Position numbers and translations under genes: made by a program. From Gemmatimonas sp. (lineage in GTDB: Bacteria; Gemmatimonadota; Gemmatimonadetes; Gemmatimonadales; Gemmatimonadaceae): a stretch of 64,000 nucleotides of DNA. Where the stretch lies: assembly GCF_031426495.1 (NCBI RefSeq), contig NZ_JANPLK010000015.1, positions 32,571-96,570 on the forward strand, given 5' to 3'. The stretch's first letter is position 1. Every line of letters starts with the position of its first letter. Below the pieces are notes generated by a model that saw nothing but the letters and a program-made list of their open reading frames with translations, did not search any database and was not told where the DNA came from. Positions 25,436 to 33,658 of this stretch are shown here, one piece after another.

Positions 25436-27357
25436 CAGCCGTGTCTCCATGCCTGGAACATCAACAGATGCCAGAGCGACGGTGCCCAGTTCCGGCTGCC
25501 ATCACGGTGTTCCTTCCACGTTTGCAGCACCGGCTCGGCGCGGAAGATGCCGTCGCGGCGCAACGCCTCCGGTGACAACAGATCATCCGCCCAGTCCCGC
25601 AGGGGACCGCGCAGCCATTCAGCGATCGGCACGCCGAATCCTTGCTTAGGCCGGTCAATGAGGGCGCGCGGCACGTAGCGGTCCAGCACCTGTCGGACGA
25701 TCCACTTGCCCTGGCCAGCGCGCTGCCAGCAGTTCACGGGAAGCTGCCATGCAAACTCGGCCACCCGGTGGTCGAGCAACGGCGCCCGTGTTTCGAGGCT
25801 GGCGGCCATCGCGGCGCGATCGACTTTCACGAGAATATCATCAGGCAGGTAGCTGACCTGATCGCGGTACATCATGTCGGCCAGCAGGCCGCCTCGCCCG
25901 GGGCTGAACGGGGCGCGGATCGCCGTGTGCTGCTCGGTGACGCCGGGCAGCAGATCCTGCGGACGACGCCACGCCGACACGAGGTGCAGATAGAAGTCCG
26001 GGAAGTTCCGCATGTCGATCAGCGTGGCCAGTTTGTGCATGCGATCGCCGGTCACGCCGCGCGCCACGAGCCCCATCGGGCCGAGGGCGCGATTCCACGT
26101 ACCGGCGCCTACGGACGTCACCAGCGCGCGTGTGGCCCGACGCATCGAGTATGGTACGCGTGAGAGGCGCGGCCACGCCTGCATCGCCAGCGGGTAGCGT
26201 GAGTAGCCGCCAAAGAGCTCGTCGCCACCATCACCGCTCAACGCCACGGTGACGTGCTCGCGCGCGAGCTTGGACACGAGCACGGTGGGAATCTGCGATG
26301 AGTCGGCAAAGGGCTCATTGTAGATGGACGGGAGCCTTGGGATCACATCGAGTGCGTCTTGTGCCGTGACGAACATCGTCGTGTGTTCGGTCCCGAGGTG
26401 GCGCGCGACGGCTTCAGCATGCGGCGCTTCGTCGAACGCCGACTCGCGAAATCCGATCGTAAACGTGCGCACCGGTCGCGCACTCTGCGCCTGCATCAGC
26501 GCCACGATCAAGGACGAATCGATGCCGCCGGAGAGAAAGGCGCCGAGCGGGACATCGGCGACCATCTGGTCAGCGACCGCGCTCCGCAGCAACGTGTCGA
26601 GCTGCTCCACGCGATCCGTGTCGCTGCCAGCGAAGGGGGTCGCCAGGCCGGCCAGGGCGGCGTCGCGCACGCTCCAATAGCGCGTGGTCTGCGCGCTGCC
26701 ATACACCGGCGCGGCAAACGTCGCGATCGTGCCCGGCTCGAGCTTGACCACGTCGCGCAACATGGACATCGGCGCCGGCACGTAGCCGTGACGCAGATAC
26801 GCGGCGAGCGCTGCCGGCTCGATGTCACTGGACACGCCGGGCAATGTGCGCAGCGCCGACAGTTCGGACGCGAACGCCAATCCACCGTGACACCGTCCGA
26901 TGTAGAGCGGCTTCTCGCCGAAGCGGTCACGGGCGAGGGAGAGTTGTCCGGCCCCGCGATCCCAGAGCGCGATGGCGAACATGCCGACGCACTGGCCGAG
27001 CGCGGCCGCGAACCCGTCACGCTCGATGAGCGCCAGTAGGACTTCCGTATCCGAGTGGCCGCGGAATGTCGCGCCTTGCGCGTGCAGCGTCTCGCGAAGC
27101 ACCCGGTAGTTATAGATCTCGCCGTTGAACACGAGCCAGTAGCGCCCCGAGGTCGACATCATCGGCTGCTGGCCAAGGGGGCTGAGGTCGACGATCGAGA
27201 GGCGACGATGACCAAGTGCGAGGCCGCGGGGCGCATCGACCCACAGACCGGATGCGTCGGGCCCCCGATGCACCAATGCATCGGTCATACGCGTCAGCGC
27301 AGCTCGCGCTGCCCCGTCGTCGCACGCGCCCGTCCAGAATCCGGCAATGCCGCACAT
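25435..27357 (-). CDS. asnB: Asparagine synthase-type glutamine amidotransferase (AsnB family)
   Basis: The product has 640 residues. The N-terminal class II glutaminase domain starts with Cys2 (MCGIAGFW) and has RRLSIVDLSPLGQQPM and NGEIYNYR. The C-terminal synthetase domain has the PP-loop LSGGIDSSLIVALM and the ATP/aspartate region LSGDGGDELFGGY. It is the first gene of the polysaccharide operon and overlaps the flippase gene. Within such clusters these enzymes are often used to amidate sugar carboxylates rather than to make free asparagine. The UDP-uronate genes just upstream make that plausible, but it is an inference. Confidence 0.9.
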   Translation of the reverse strand: MCGIAGFWTGACDDGAARAALTRMTDALVHRGPDASGLWVDAPRGLALGHRRLSIVDLSPLGQQPMMSTSGRYWLVFNGEIYNYRVLRETLHAQGATFRGHSDTEVLLALIERDGFAAALGQCVGMFAIALWDRGAGQLSLARDRFGEKPLYIGRCHGGLAFASELSALRTLPGVSSDIEPAALAAYLRHGYVPAPMSMLRDVVKLEPGTIATFAAPVYGSAQTTRYWSVRDAALAGLATPFAGSDTDRVEQLDTLLRSAVADQMVADVPLGAFLSGGIDSSLIVALMQAQSARPVRTFTIGFRESAFDEAPHAEAVARHLGTEHTTMFVTAQDALDVIPRLPSIYNEPFADSSQIPTVLVSKLAREHVTVALSGDGGDELFGGYSRYPLAMQAWPRLSRVPYSMRRATRALVTSVGAGTWNRALGPMGLVARGVTGDRMHKLATLIDMRNFPDFYLHLVSAWRRPQDLLPGVTEQHTAIRAPFSPGRGGLLADMMYRDQVSYLPDDILVKVDRAAMAASLETRAPLLDHRVAEFAWQLPVNCWQRAGQGKWIVRQVLDRYVPRALIDRPKQGFGVPIAEWLRGPLRDWADDLLSPEALRRDGIFRAEPVLQTWKEHRDGSRNWAPSLWHLLMFQAWRHG

Positions 27358-27595
27358 GTCAGTTCAGTGACTCGGTCCTGCGAGTACCTGTGTGACGGAA
27401 GAACCTGCCGTGTGACGGGCAGTTCCTTCCGCGTCTCGTGCCCGGCATCGGCCACGTTATCGAGGGTTCGTGAGAAGACGATTGTACTAACGGCATGTCA
27501 CGTAACGACTTGCGAACTTCCTTCGGCGATGGTGTGCACGTGCCGCGGCATGATCGTCGCTCCCGCTGTCGTTCAGAAAAGCACAGGCTGTGCCA

Positions 27596-27628
27596 ACAAA
27601 AAGCGCCCGGCCATGAGGGCCGGGCGCT
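27596..27628 (-). terminator. Rho-independent terminator after UDP-glucose dehydrogenase gene
   Basis: On the minus strand the 10-bp stem GCGCCCGGCC / GGCCGGGCGC (27603-27612 with 27618-27627) is followed by TTTTTGTT. It closes the MgtE-EamA-epimerase-dehydrogenase run. The remaining 27358-27595 upstream of asnB holds no gene and presumably its promoter. Confidence 0.85.
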
Positions 27629-27653
27629 GTGCTGACTCGAGCAGGATGGACGC

Positions 27654-28958
27654 TTACGGTCGGCCGATGCTCGTGTATCTAAAGCCCAACTTTCGAACAT
27701 CCTCGCCGCGATAGACGTTGCGGAGGTCGACCAACACCTTCTGCGTCATCGACGCGCCCACACGATCGAGATCGAGCGCGCGGAACTCGTTCCACTCGGT
27801 AATGATCACCAGCACATCGGCGCCGACCGCAGCATCGTAGGCGTCGGCACACCACTGCACGCCGGGCAGCAATGCCTTCGCTTCATGCATGGCGGCCGGA
27901 TCGTAGGCGCGCACCGTTGCGCCGGCATCCTGCAGCGCCGGCACGATGGCCAGGCTCGGGGCGTCGCGCATGTCGTCGGTGTTCGGCTTGAACGCCACGC
28001 CCAGCACGCCTACGGTCTTGCCACGCACCGAGCCACCACACGCCGCGATCACCCGTGACGCCATCGCGCCCTTTCGCGTGTCGTTCACCTGCACAACGGT
28101 TTCTACCAGCCGCGCGGGCGATCCGTATTCCTGCGCCGTGCGCACGAGCGCGATGGTGTCCTTCGGGAAGCAGGAGCCGCCGTACCCAGGCCCGGCGTGC
28201 AAAAACTTCTTGCCGATGCGACCGTCGAGGCCCATGCCGCGCGCGACATCTTGTACGTTGGCACCGACCTTCTCACAGAGGTCCGCGATCTCGTTGATGA
28301 ACGTGATCTTCGTGGCGAGAAATGCGTTGGCGGCGTACTTCGTGAGCTCCGCGGTCTCGAGCGTCGTCATCACGACCGGCGTCTCCATGAGATACAGCGG
28401 ACGATACAGCGCCTGCATCACGGCCCGTGCACGATCCGTCTCCGCGCCGATCACCACGCGATCGGGGCGCATGAAATCGCCGATCGCAGAGCCCTCGCGC
28501 AAGAACTCGGGATTCGACGCCACGTCGAATTCGGCCGACGGATTGGCGCCGCGAATGATCTCCGCCACCCGGCGACCGGTGCCGACCGGCACGGTGCTCT
28601 TCGTGACGACCACCGTGTACCCCTGCAGCGACTTCGCAATCTCGATCGCGGCCGCTTCCACGTAGCGCAGATCGGCGTGTCCATCACCGCGGCGCGAGGG
28701 CGTGCCGACCGCGATGAACACGGCGTCCGCTTCCGACACGGCCTTGGCCAGGTCGGTGGTGAACGACAAGCGTCCGCTCGTGATGCCCTTGGCCACCAGC
28801 GCGTCGAGTCCCGGTTCGTAGATCGGGATTTCACCCTTGAGCAACCGTTCGATCTTGGCCGCATCGACGTCCACACACGTCACGTCAGGGCCGAACTCGG
28901 CAAAACAGGCACCGGACACGAGGCCGACATAGCCCGTGCCGATCATGGCAATCTTCAT
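27654..28958 (-). CDS. ugd: UDP-glucose 6-dehydrogenase
   Basis: The product has 434 residues. The NAD-binding Rossmann fold has GTGYVGL (7-13), the central domain is intact, and the catalytic cysteine is C263 in GGSCFPKD. The C-terminal UDP-binding domain (VLGVAFKPNTDDMRDAPS) is also present. It oxidises UDP-glucose twice to UDP-glucuronate. The gene starts 6 bp after the epimerase gene, which uses its product. Full family length. Confidence 0.95.
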   Translation of the reverse strand: MKIAMIGTGYVGLVSGACFAEFGPDVTCVDVDAAKIERLLKGEIPIYEPGLDALVAKGITSGRLSFTTDLAKAVSEADAVFIAVGTPSRRGDGHADLRYVEAAAIEIAKSLQGYTVVVTKSTVPVGTGRRVAEIIRGANPSAEFDVASNPEFLREGSAIGDFMRPDRVVIGAETDRARAVMQALYRPLYLMETPVVMTTLETAELTKYAANAFLATKITFINEIADLCEKVGANVQDVARGMGLDGRIGKKFLHAGPGYGGSCFPKDTIALVRTAQEYGSPARLVETVVQVNDTRKGAMASRVIAACGGSVRGKTVGVLGVAFKPNTDDMRDAPSLAIVPALQDAGATVRAYDPAAMHEAKALLPGVQWCADAYDAAVGADVLVIITEWNEFRALDLDRVGASMTQKVLVDLRNVYRGEDVRKLGFRYTSIGRP

Positions 28959-28964
28959 GATGCG

Positions 28965-29981
28965 TCAGTCTCCGATCTGAAAGTACTCGCGATACCAAGC
29001 GACGAAGTTCGCCACGCCCGTTTCGATCGGCGTCTTCGGCGCGAAACCGACATCGCGCACCAGCGCGTCCACGTTCGCATACGTGGCCGGCACATCGCCC
29101 GGCTGCAGCGGCAGCATCCGCTTCTCCGCCGTGCGGCCCAGCGACTTCTCGATGGTCTCGATGAGATACATCAATTCCACCGGGTTGTTGTTGCCGATGT
29201 TGTAGATCCGGTACGGCGCCTTACTCGTGGCCGGATCGGGGGCATCGGAGTTCCACTCCGGATTCGGCTCGGCGGTGTGATCGCTGGTGCGGATCACGCC
29301 TTCCACGATGTCGTCGATGTACGTGAAGTCACGCTGCATCTTGCCGTGGTTGAACACGTCGATCGGCTTACCCTCGAGAATGGCCTTGGTGAACAGGAAC
29401 ATGGCCATATCGGGACGACCCCACGGACCGTACACCGTGAAGAAGCGAAGCCCAGTGGTGGGCAGTCCGTACAGATGGCTGTACGTGTGTGCCATCAACT
29501 CGTTCGCCTTCTTCGTGGCGGCATACAGCGACACCGGGTGATCGATGTTCTGATGCACCGAGAACGGCATTGCGGTGTTGGCGCCGTACACGCTCGACGA
29601 CGACGCATACGTGAGATGCTGCACGCCGCTGTGCCGACACCCTTCGAGGATGTTGATGAACCCGACGAGGTTGCTCTCGATATACGCGTGCGGATTGGTG
29701 ATCGAGTATCGCACGCCGGCCTGCGCCGCGAGGTTGATCACGCGATCGAAGCGCTCCTCCTGAAACAGGCGCGTCACGCCGTCACGGTCGGCCAGGTCCA
29801 TGCGGAACAGACGGAATCCCGGCTTGGCTGAGAGTCGCGCGATTCGCGCCTCCTTGAGCGTGGGATCGTAGTAGTCGTTGACGTTGTCGAGGCCCACCAC
29901 TTCATCGCCACGAGCCAGCAGCCGTTCGCTGGTATGATAGCCGATGAAACCCGCGGCTCCGGTCACCAGAATTTTTGCCAT
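28965..29981 (-). CDS. UDP-glucuronate 4-epimerase
   Basis: The product has 338 residues and is an extended SDR with NAD motif GAAGFIG (8-14) and catalytic S-Y153-x3-K157 (YAATK). The pattern VYGPWGRPDMAMFLFTKAI is typical of the GAE/CapI/LspL subgroup rather than GalE. It converts UDP-glucuronate to UDP-galacturonate. The ATG at 29981 is followed by the conserved KILVTGAAGF. It is paired with ugd, 6 bp downstream. Confidence 0.9.
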   Translation of the reverse strand: MAKILVTGAAGFIGYHTSERLLARGDEVVGLDNVNDYYDPTLKEARIARLSAKPGFRLFRMDLADRDGVTRLFQEERFDRVINLAAQAGVRYSITNPHAYIESNLVGFINILEGCRHSGVQHLTYASSSSVYGANTAMPFSVHQNIDHPVSLYAATKKANELMAHTYSHLYGLPTTGLRFFTVYGPWGRPDMAMFLFTKAILEGKPIDVFNHGKMQRDFTYIDDIVEGVIRTSDHTAEPNPEWNSDAPDPATSKAPYRIYNIGNNNPVELMYLIETIEKSLGRTAEKRMLPLQPGDVPATYANVDALVRDVGFAPKTPIETGVANFVAWYREYFQIGD

Positions 29982-30015
29982 GCGCTGATCGCCATTCAGG
30001 AAGAAAGGTCGGGTG

Positions 30016-30951
30016 CTACGTGTCCGCTGCCGACGATTGAGCGGGGCGGTGCGCCACGGGCGGCCGTTGCAAAAGCAGGACCGCGCCCATGATCGCGACG
30101 CCACCGATCAAGGTACCGGTGCCCACCGGCTGCCGCAGCAGCACCAGGCCCAGCATGGTCGTCCAGAACGGCTCCACGGTGGACGTGATCGCCGTGCGGA
30201 CGGGGCCCAGCACCCGCAGCCCCGCCAGAAACGTCAGGAAGGATATTGCCGTCAGCACCCCCTGCAGCGCACTCAACCCGAAGGCGGCGCCATCGGGAAT
30301 ACGAAAGAGCGTGCCGGTGACGACGGCCCAGGTCGCGAACAGCATCGCGCCGCCCACGGCAATGGCCCGGGACACGTCGATGGCCTCGCGCTGGCGCTGC
30401 AACGTGCCAAGGACGGGGATATAGATGGCATAGACCAGCGCCGCGGTAAGCACTGCCGCAACGCCCAACGGGTTGAGTGAGTCCGCGCTCGGCGCACCTA
30501 CCATGAACGCGATGCCGCCAAGGGCGAGCACGAGGGCCGTCACCCGGGTGCGATCGAGACGCTCGATACCACGCATCGCCGTGATCACCGCCACCCAGGC
30601 CGGGAAGGTGTAGAACAGAAACGACACCGTGGCCGCCGGAAGCCACTGCAGTGCGAGCAGCGCCAGCGTGGCGACCGTGGCCTGACCGCCTCCCGCGACC
30701 AGCAGAATGCGCGGTGTGAACCACGGCGCGACGCCGGCGCGAGGGGGCAGCCCGCGCCACCAGCCGAACGCCACCAGCAGCACCGCGCTGGTGGCGTACC
30801 GCCAGGCCTGCACCGACTCGAGTGCCATGCCGTGGCCGGTCGCGATCACCGTGAGCGGGGAAATGCTGCCGAAGCAACAGGCGCTCAACACGATCAGCAG
30901 CGTCGCCCGCAGCAATTGCGCGGACGACGGGGCTTCCCGCTCCGGACTCAC
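30016..30951 (-). CDS. EamA/DMT-family transporter
   Basis: The product has 311 residues with ten membrane segments arranged as two EamA repeats, ending with the second repeat VEPFWTTMLGLVLLRQPVG. The GTG start overlaps the mgtE stop (GTGA). DMT transporters move small metabolites across the inner membrane; the substrate is unknown. Gene order places it between mgtE and the UDP-sugar genes, which may be positional only. Confidence 0.85.
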   Translation of the reverse strand: MSPEREAPSSAQLLRATLLIVLSACCFGSISPLTVIATGHGMALESVQAWRYATSAVLLVAFGWWRGLPPRAGVAPWFTPRILLVAGGGQATVATLALLALQWLPAATVSFLFYTFPAWVAVITAMRGIERLDRTRVTALVLALGGIAFMVGAPSADSLNPLGVAAVLTAALVYAIYIPVLGTLQRQREAIDVSRAIAVGGAMLFATWAVVTGTLFRIPDGAAFGLSALQGVLTAISFLTFLAGLRVLGPVRTAITSTVEPFWTTMLGLVLLRQPVGTGTLIGGVAIMGAVLLLQRPPVAHRPAQSSAADT

Positions 30952-32360
30952 AGCAGCGTGCCGCTGAGCAGCTGGTAGGCGATACCGAAGTAGATGCTGA
31001 TCGCCGAGACGTCGACGAGCGTGGCCACGAGGGGAGCCGAGGCGCTGGCCGGGTCGAAGTTGAAGCGTTTGAGCAGGAACGGCAGCATCGAGCCGGTCAG
31101 TGACCCCACGAGCACGATGCCGACCAGCGCCAATCCAACCGTGACGGCGATCATGAACGAGTGCGGCCCGTAGTCGTACAGCCCGAGCGCATTCCACACG
31201 AGAATCCGTCCGAACGCGATCGCGCCGAGCAGCAGGCCGAGGATAATGCCGGCGGGCAGTTCACGAAGCACCACACGCCACCAATCGCCGAGATGCACCT
31301 CGCCCAGCGCCATCGCGCGAATGATCAGCGACGTGGCTTGCGAACCCGAGTTGCCGCCCGAGCTCATGACAAGGGGAATGAACTGCGACAGCAGCAGCAC
31401 CCGACCGATCTCGCCTTCGTAGCGCGCCATCACCGACGCCGTGAGCATCTCGCTCACGGCTAGCACGGCCAGCCAGCCACCGCGTTTGCGTACGTTCTGC
31501 CAGAGGCCGATCTGCATGTAGGGCTCTTCGAGCGCCTCCATACCACCGAACTTCTGTGCGTCTTCCGTGCCTTCTTCCTGAATGACGTCGATCACGTCGT
31601 CGACCGTGACCACGCCGAGCAGCCGCTTCTCCGAATCGACGACCGGCAGCGCGACCAGGTCGTAGTTCGAGGTGATTTGCGAGACCTCTTCCTGCGGCAG
31701 GTCGGGGGCGACACTCACGACCTCGCTCCAGGCGAGTTCGCTCAAGGGCGTTCCGTCTGGGGACGCCAACAGCTCCCGCAGCGACAATACGCCGCGCAGT
31801 CGTCCGTTGCCATCGATGGTGTACACGGTGTACATGGCTTCGCGACGGCCCGCCCGCGACATCGCACGGACCGCGACCAACGCTTCTTCGGCCGTGAGGT
31901 TCTCGTCGACCGACACGAATTCGGTGGTCATCAGACCGCCGGCGGTGTACGGGTCGTACTCCAGCAGCCGCTCGGTCTCGGCTTTCTCCTCGGGCTCGAA
32001 CTCGGCGAGGATCTCATCAGCCGTCTCCTCGTCGAGCTCCTCGAGGGCGTCGGCCCGCTCGTCGGGTGTCATCTCCGACATCATCGAGGCGGCTTCGACG
32101 GCCGTCAGCTCCTCGAGCACCATGGTGCGGAGGCTCTCGTCGAGATACTCGAGTACCTCGCCCGCCCGCTCCTTCGGCAACGCCGAGAGGAACGCGCGCA
32201 CCATGTCCTCCGGCAGCGCCTCCGCGATGTCCGCGAGGTCGGCCGGGTGCATCTCCTCCGTCTGCGGTCCGATGCTCTCCGGGTGCTCCTCGAGCAACTC
32301 GAGAAGATCCGGCACGATCAGCGCCGCGAGCGGCCGGTCTTTGTTGGCGTGAGGTGGCAT
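30948..32360 (-). CDS. mgtE: Magnesium transporter MgtE
   Basis: The product has 470 residues in MgtE order: cytoplasmic N-domain of acidic helical repeats (about 20-135), two CBS domains (about 140-265, ending VVTVDDVIDVIQEEGTEDAQK), a connecting helix, then five TMs (about 295-465) with SSGGNSGSQATSLI in the pore region. The CBS/N domains sense Mg2+ and gate the channel. The first gene upstream on the same strand is a small HMA-like protein, 81 bp away. Confidence 0.95.
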   Translation of the reverse strand: MPPHANKDRPLAALIVPDLLELLEEHPESIGPQTEEMHPADLADIAEALPEDMVRAFLSALPKERAGEVLEYLDESLRTMVLEELTAVEAASMMSEMTPDERADALEELDEETADEILAEFEPEEKAETERLLEYDPYTAGGLMTTEFVSVDENLTAEEALVAVRAMSRAGRREAMYTVYTIDGNGRLRGVLSLRELLASPDGTPLSELAWSEVVSVAPDLPQEEVSQITSNYDLVALPVVDSEKRLLGVVTVDDVIDVIQEEGTEDAQKFGGMEALEEPYMQIGLWQNVRKRGGWLAVLAVSEMLTASVMARYEGEIGRVLLLSQFIPLVMSSGGNSGSQATSLIIRAMALGEVHLGDWWRVVLRELPAGIILGLLLGAIAFGRILVWNALGLYDYGPHSFMIAVTVGLALVGIVLVGSLTGSMLPFLLKRFNFDPASASAPLVATLVDVSAISIYFGIAYQLLSGTLL

Positions 32361-32441
32361 CGGCGAAGGGCGGCGGTCAGGCGGTCAAGTTAGTCGTAGG
32401 TACCCAGCGAGCAAAGGCGCAAGAACGCCGGAGCCGCAGCC

Positions 32442-32681
32442 CTACAAAACGGGCAGCACCCTCGCCTCGACCCGGATACCCCGGACCGACACCCCAGCGG
32501 CGTCGAGGGCGGCGTCCAGCGCCGGTCGATCGAGGTCGCCCTCGACCTCGAGCACGGCCCCCTGCATGGTGACTTCGGCGCTCAGCACCCCGGGAACGGC
32601 CCCCAGTGCCGTCCAGACCGCGCGCACGGCGTGCACGGCCACGAGGCCGTCGAGCTGCACGTGGATCCGTTGACGTGGCAT
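32442..32681 (-). CDS. Small HMA-like protein lacking the CXXC metal site
   Basis: The product has 79 residues in the beta-alpha-beta-beta-alpha-beta pattern of a heavy-metal-associated domain. The strands are IHVQLDGL, LSAEVTMQGAVLEVEGD and VSVRGIRVEARVL, with the helix VRAVWTALGAVPGV. The metal loop, normally GMTCxxC, reads GLVAVHAV, so copper-chaperone activity is unlikely as it stands. It precedes mgtE on the same strand and is divergent from the dehydrogenase gene. Confidence 0.65.
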   Translation of the reverse strand: MPRQRIHVQLDGLVAVHAVRAVWTALGAVPGVLSAEVTMQGAVLEVEGDLDRPALDAALDAAGVSVRGIRVEARVLPVL

Positions 32682-32755
32682 CTTTCAATCTCCACGATCA
32701 GCGCCGCTACCTCAACCGGCTGATCGACGGCGCTGTGCCCTTTTACCCGTCTCGC

Positions 32756-33658
32756 ATGCCTCGCGTCGCTTTCCTCGGACTCGGCGCCATCGGCGCTCCG
32801 ATGGCCCGTCACCTCGCGCGTCCTGAATTCGATCTGGCCGTGTGGAATCGAACCGCCGCGAAAGCCGAAGTCATGGCGAGCGAGCTCGGGGTGCGCCACG
32901 CACTCACACTGGCCGACGCGGCGCGCGAATGCGATGTCGTGATCACCTGTCTGCCGGTGTCGCGCAACGTCGAAGCGTTGCTCGATGGTCCTGATGGGTT
33001 GCTGTCCACCATGCGCTCGGGGGCCGTGCTCGTGGACTGCACCTCGGGAGACGCGGCCACCTCACGCCGCATGGCCACGCGACTCGCCGAACGCGGCATC
33101 GGCTTCCTCGACGCGCCGGTGTCCGGCGGCGTGTCCGGCGCCGAGCAAGGCGCGCTTACGGTCATGGTGGGCGGCGACGCGGCCACGCTGGAACGCGTAC
33201 AGCCCGTGTTGGCCTGCTTCGGCAAGCGCATCGTGCACTGCGGCGCGGTCGGCGCCGGCGATGCGCTCAAAGCGGTGAACAACGCTCTGCTCGCGATGCA
33301 CATCTGGGGCACCGCCGAAGGGCTGGTGGCGCTCGAAAAGGCCGGCGTAAAGGCCGAGATCGCCCTCGATGTCATCAACACGTCGAGCGGCCGCTCCAAC
33401 AGCAGCATGAACCTCTTCCCCGAGCGCGTGCTCACGCGCGCATTTCCGCGCACGTTCCGGCTGGCGTTGCTCGATAAGGACGTCGGCATCGCGGCCGACC
33501 TCGCCCGTGAACACCAGGTGCCGTCTCCGCTCCTGCAACTCACTGCCGAACTCTTTCGCATGGCCCACAATGAACTCGGCGAAGAAGCCGATCATGTCGA
33601 GGCGGCGAAGGTCGTCGAGCGCCTCGGTGGCGCGCAGATCGGTGGTCGCCAGTCATGA
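32756..33658 (+). CDS. NAD(P)-dependent beta-hydroxyacid dehydrogenase (3-hydroxyisobutyrate dehydrogenase family)
   Basis: The product has 300 residues. The N-terminal Rossmann domain starts RVAFLGLGAIGAPMARHLA. The substrate-loop motif FLDAPVSGGVSGAEQGALTVMVGG and the catalytic-lysine helix GDALKAVNNALLAMH are those of the HIBADH/GarR/tartronate semialdehyde reductase family. The exact substrate cannot be told. The ATG at 32756 starts right at the conserved strand. It overlaps the next gene (ATGA). Confidence 0.88.
   Translation: MPRVAFLGLGAIGAPMARHLARPEFDLAVWNRTAAKAEVMASELGVRHALTLADAARECDVVITCLPVSRNVEALLDGPDGLLSTMRSGAVLVDCTSGDAATSRRMATRLAERGIGFLDAPVSGGVSGAEQGALTVMVGGDAATLERVQPVLACFGKRIVHCGAVGAGDALKAVNNALLAMHIWGTAEGLVALEKAGVKAEIALDVINTSSGRSNSSMNLFPERVLTRAFPRTFRLALLDKDVGIAADLAREHQVPSPLLQLTAELFRMAHNELGEEADHVEAAKVVERLGGAQIGGRQS

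Noticed and set aside
28197..29831. Plus-strand ORF of 544 codons
   Set aside because: Antisense to ugd and the UDP-glucuronate epimerase; Arg/His-rich shadow composition.
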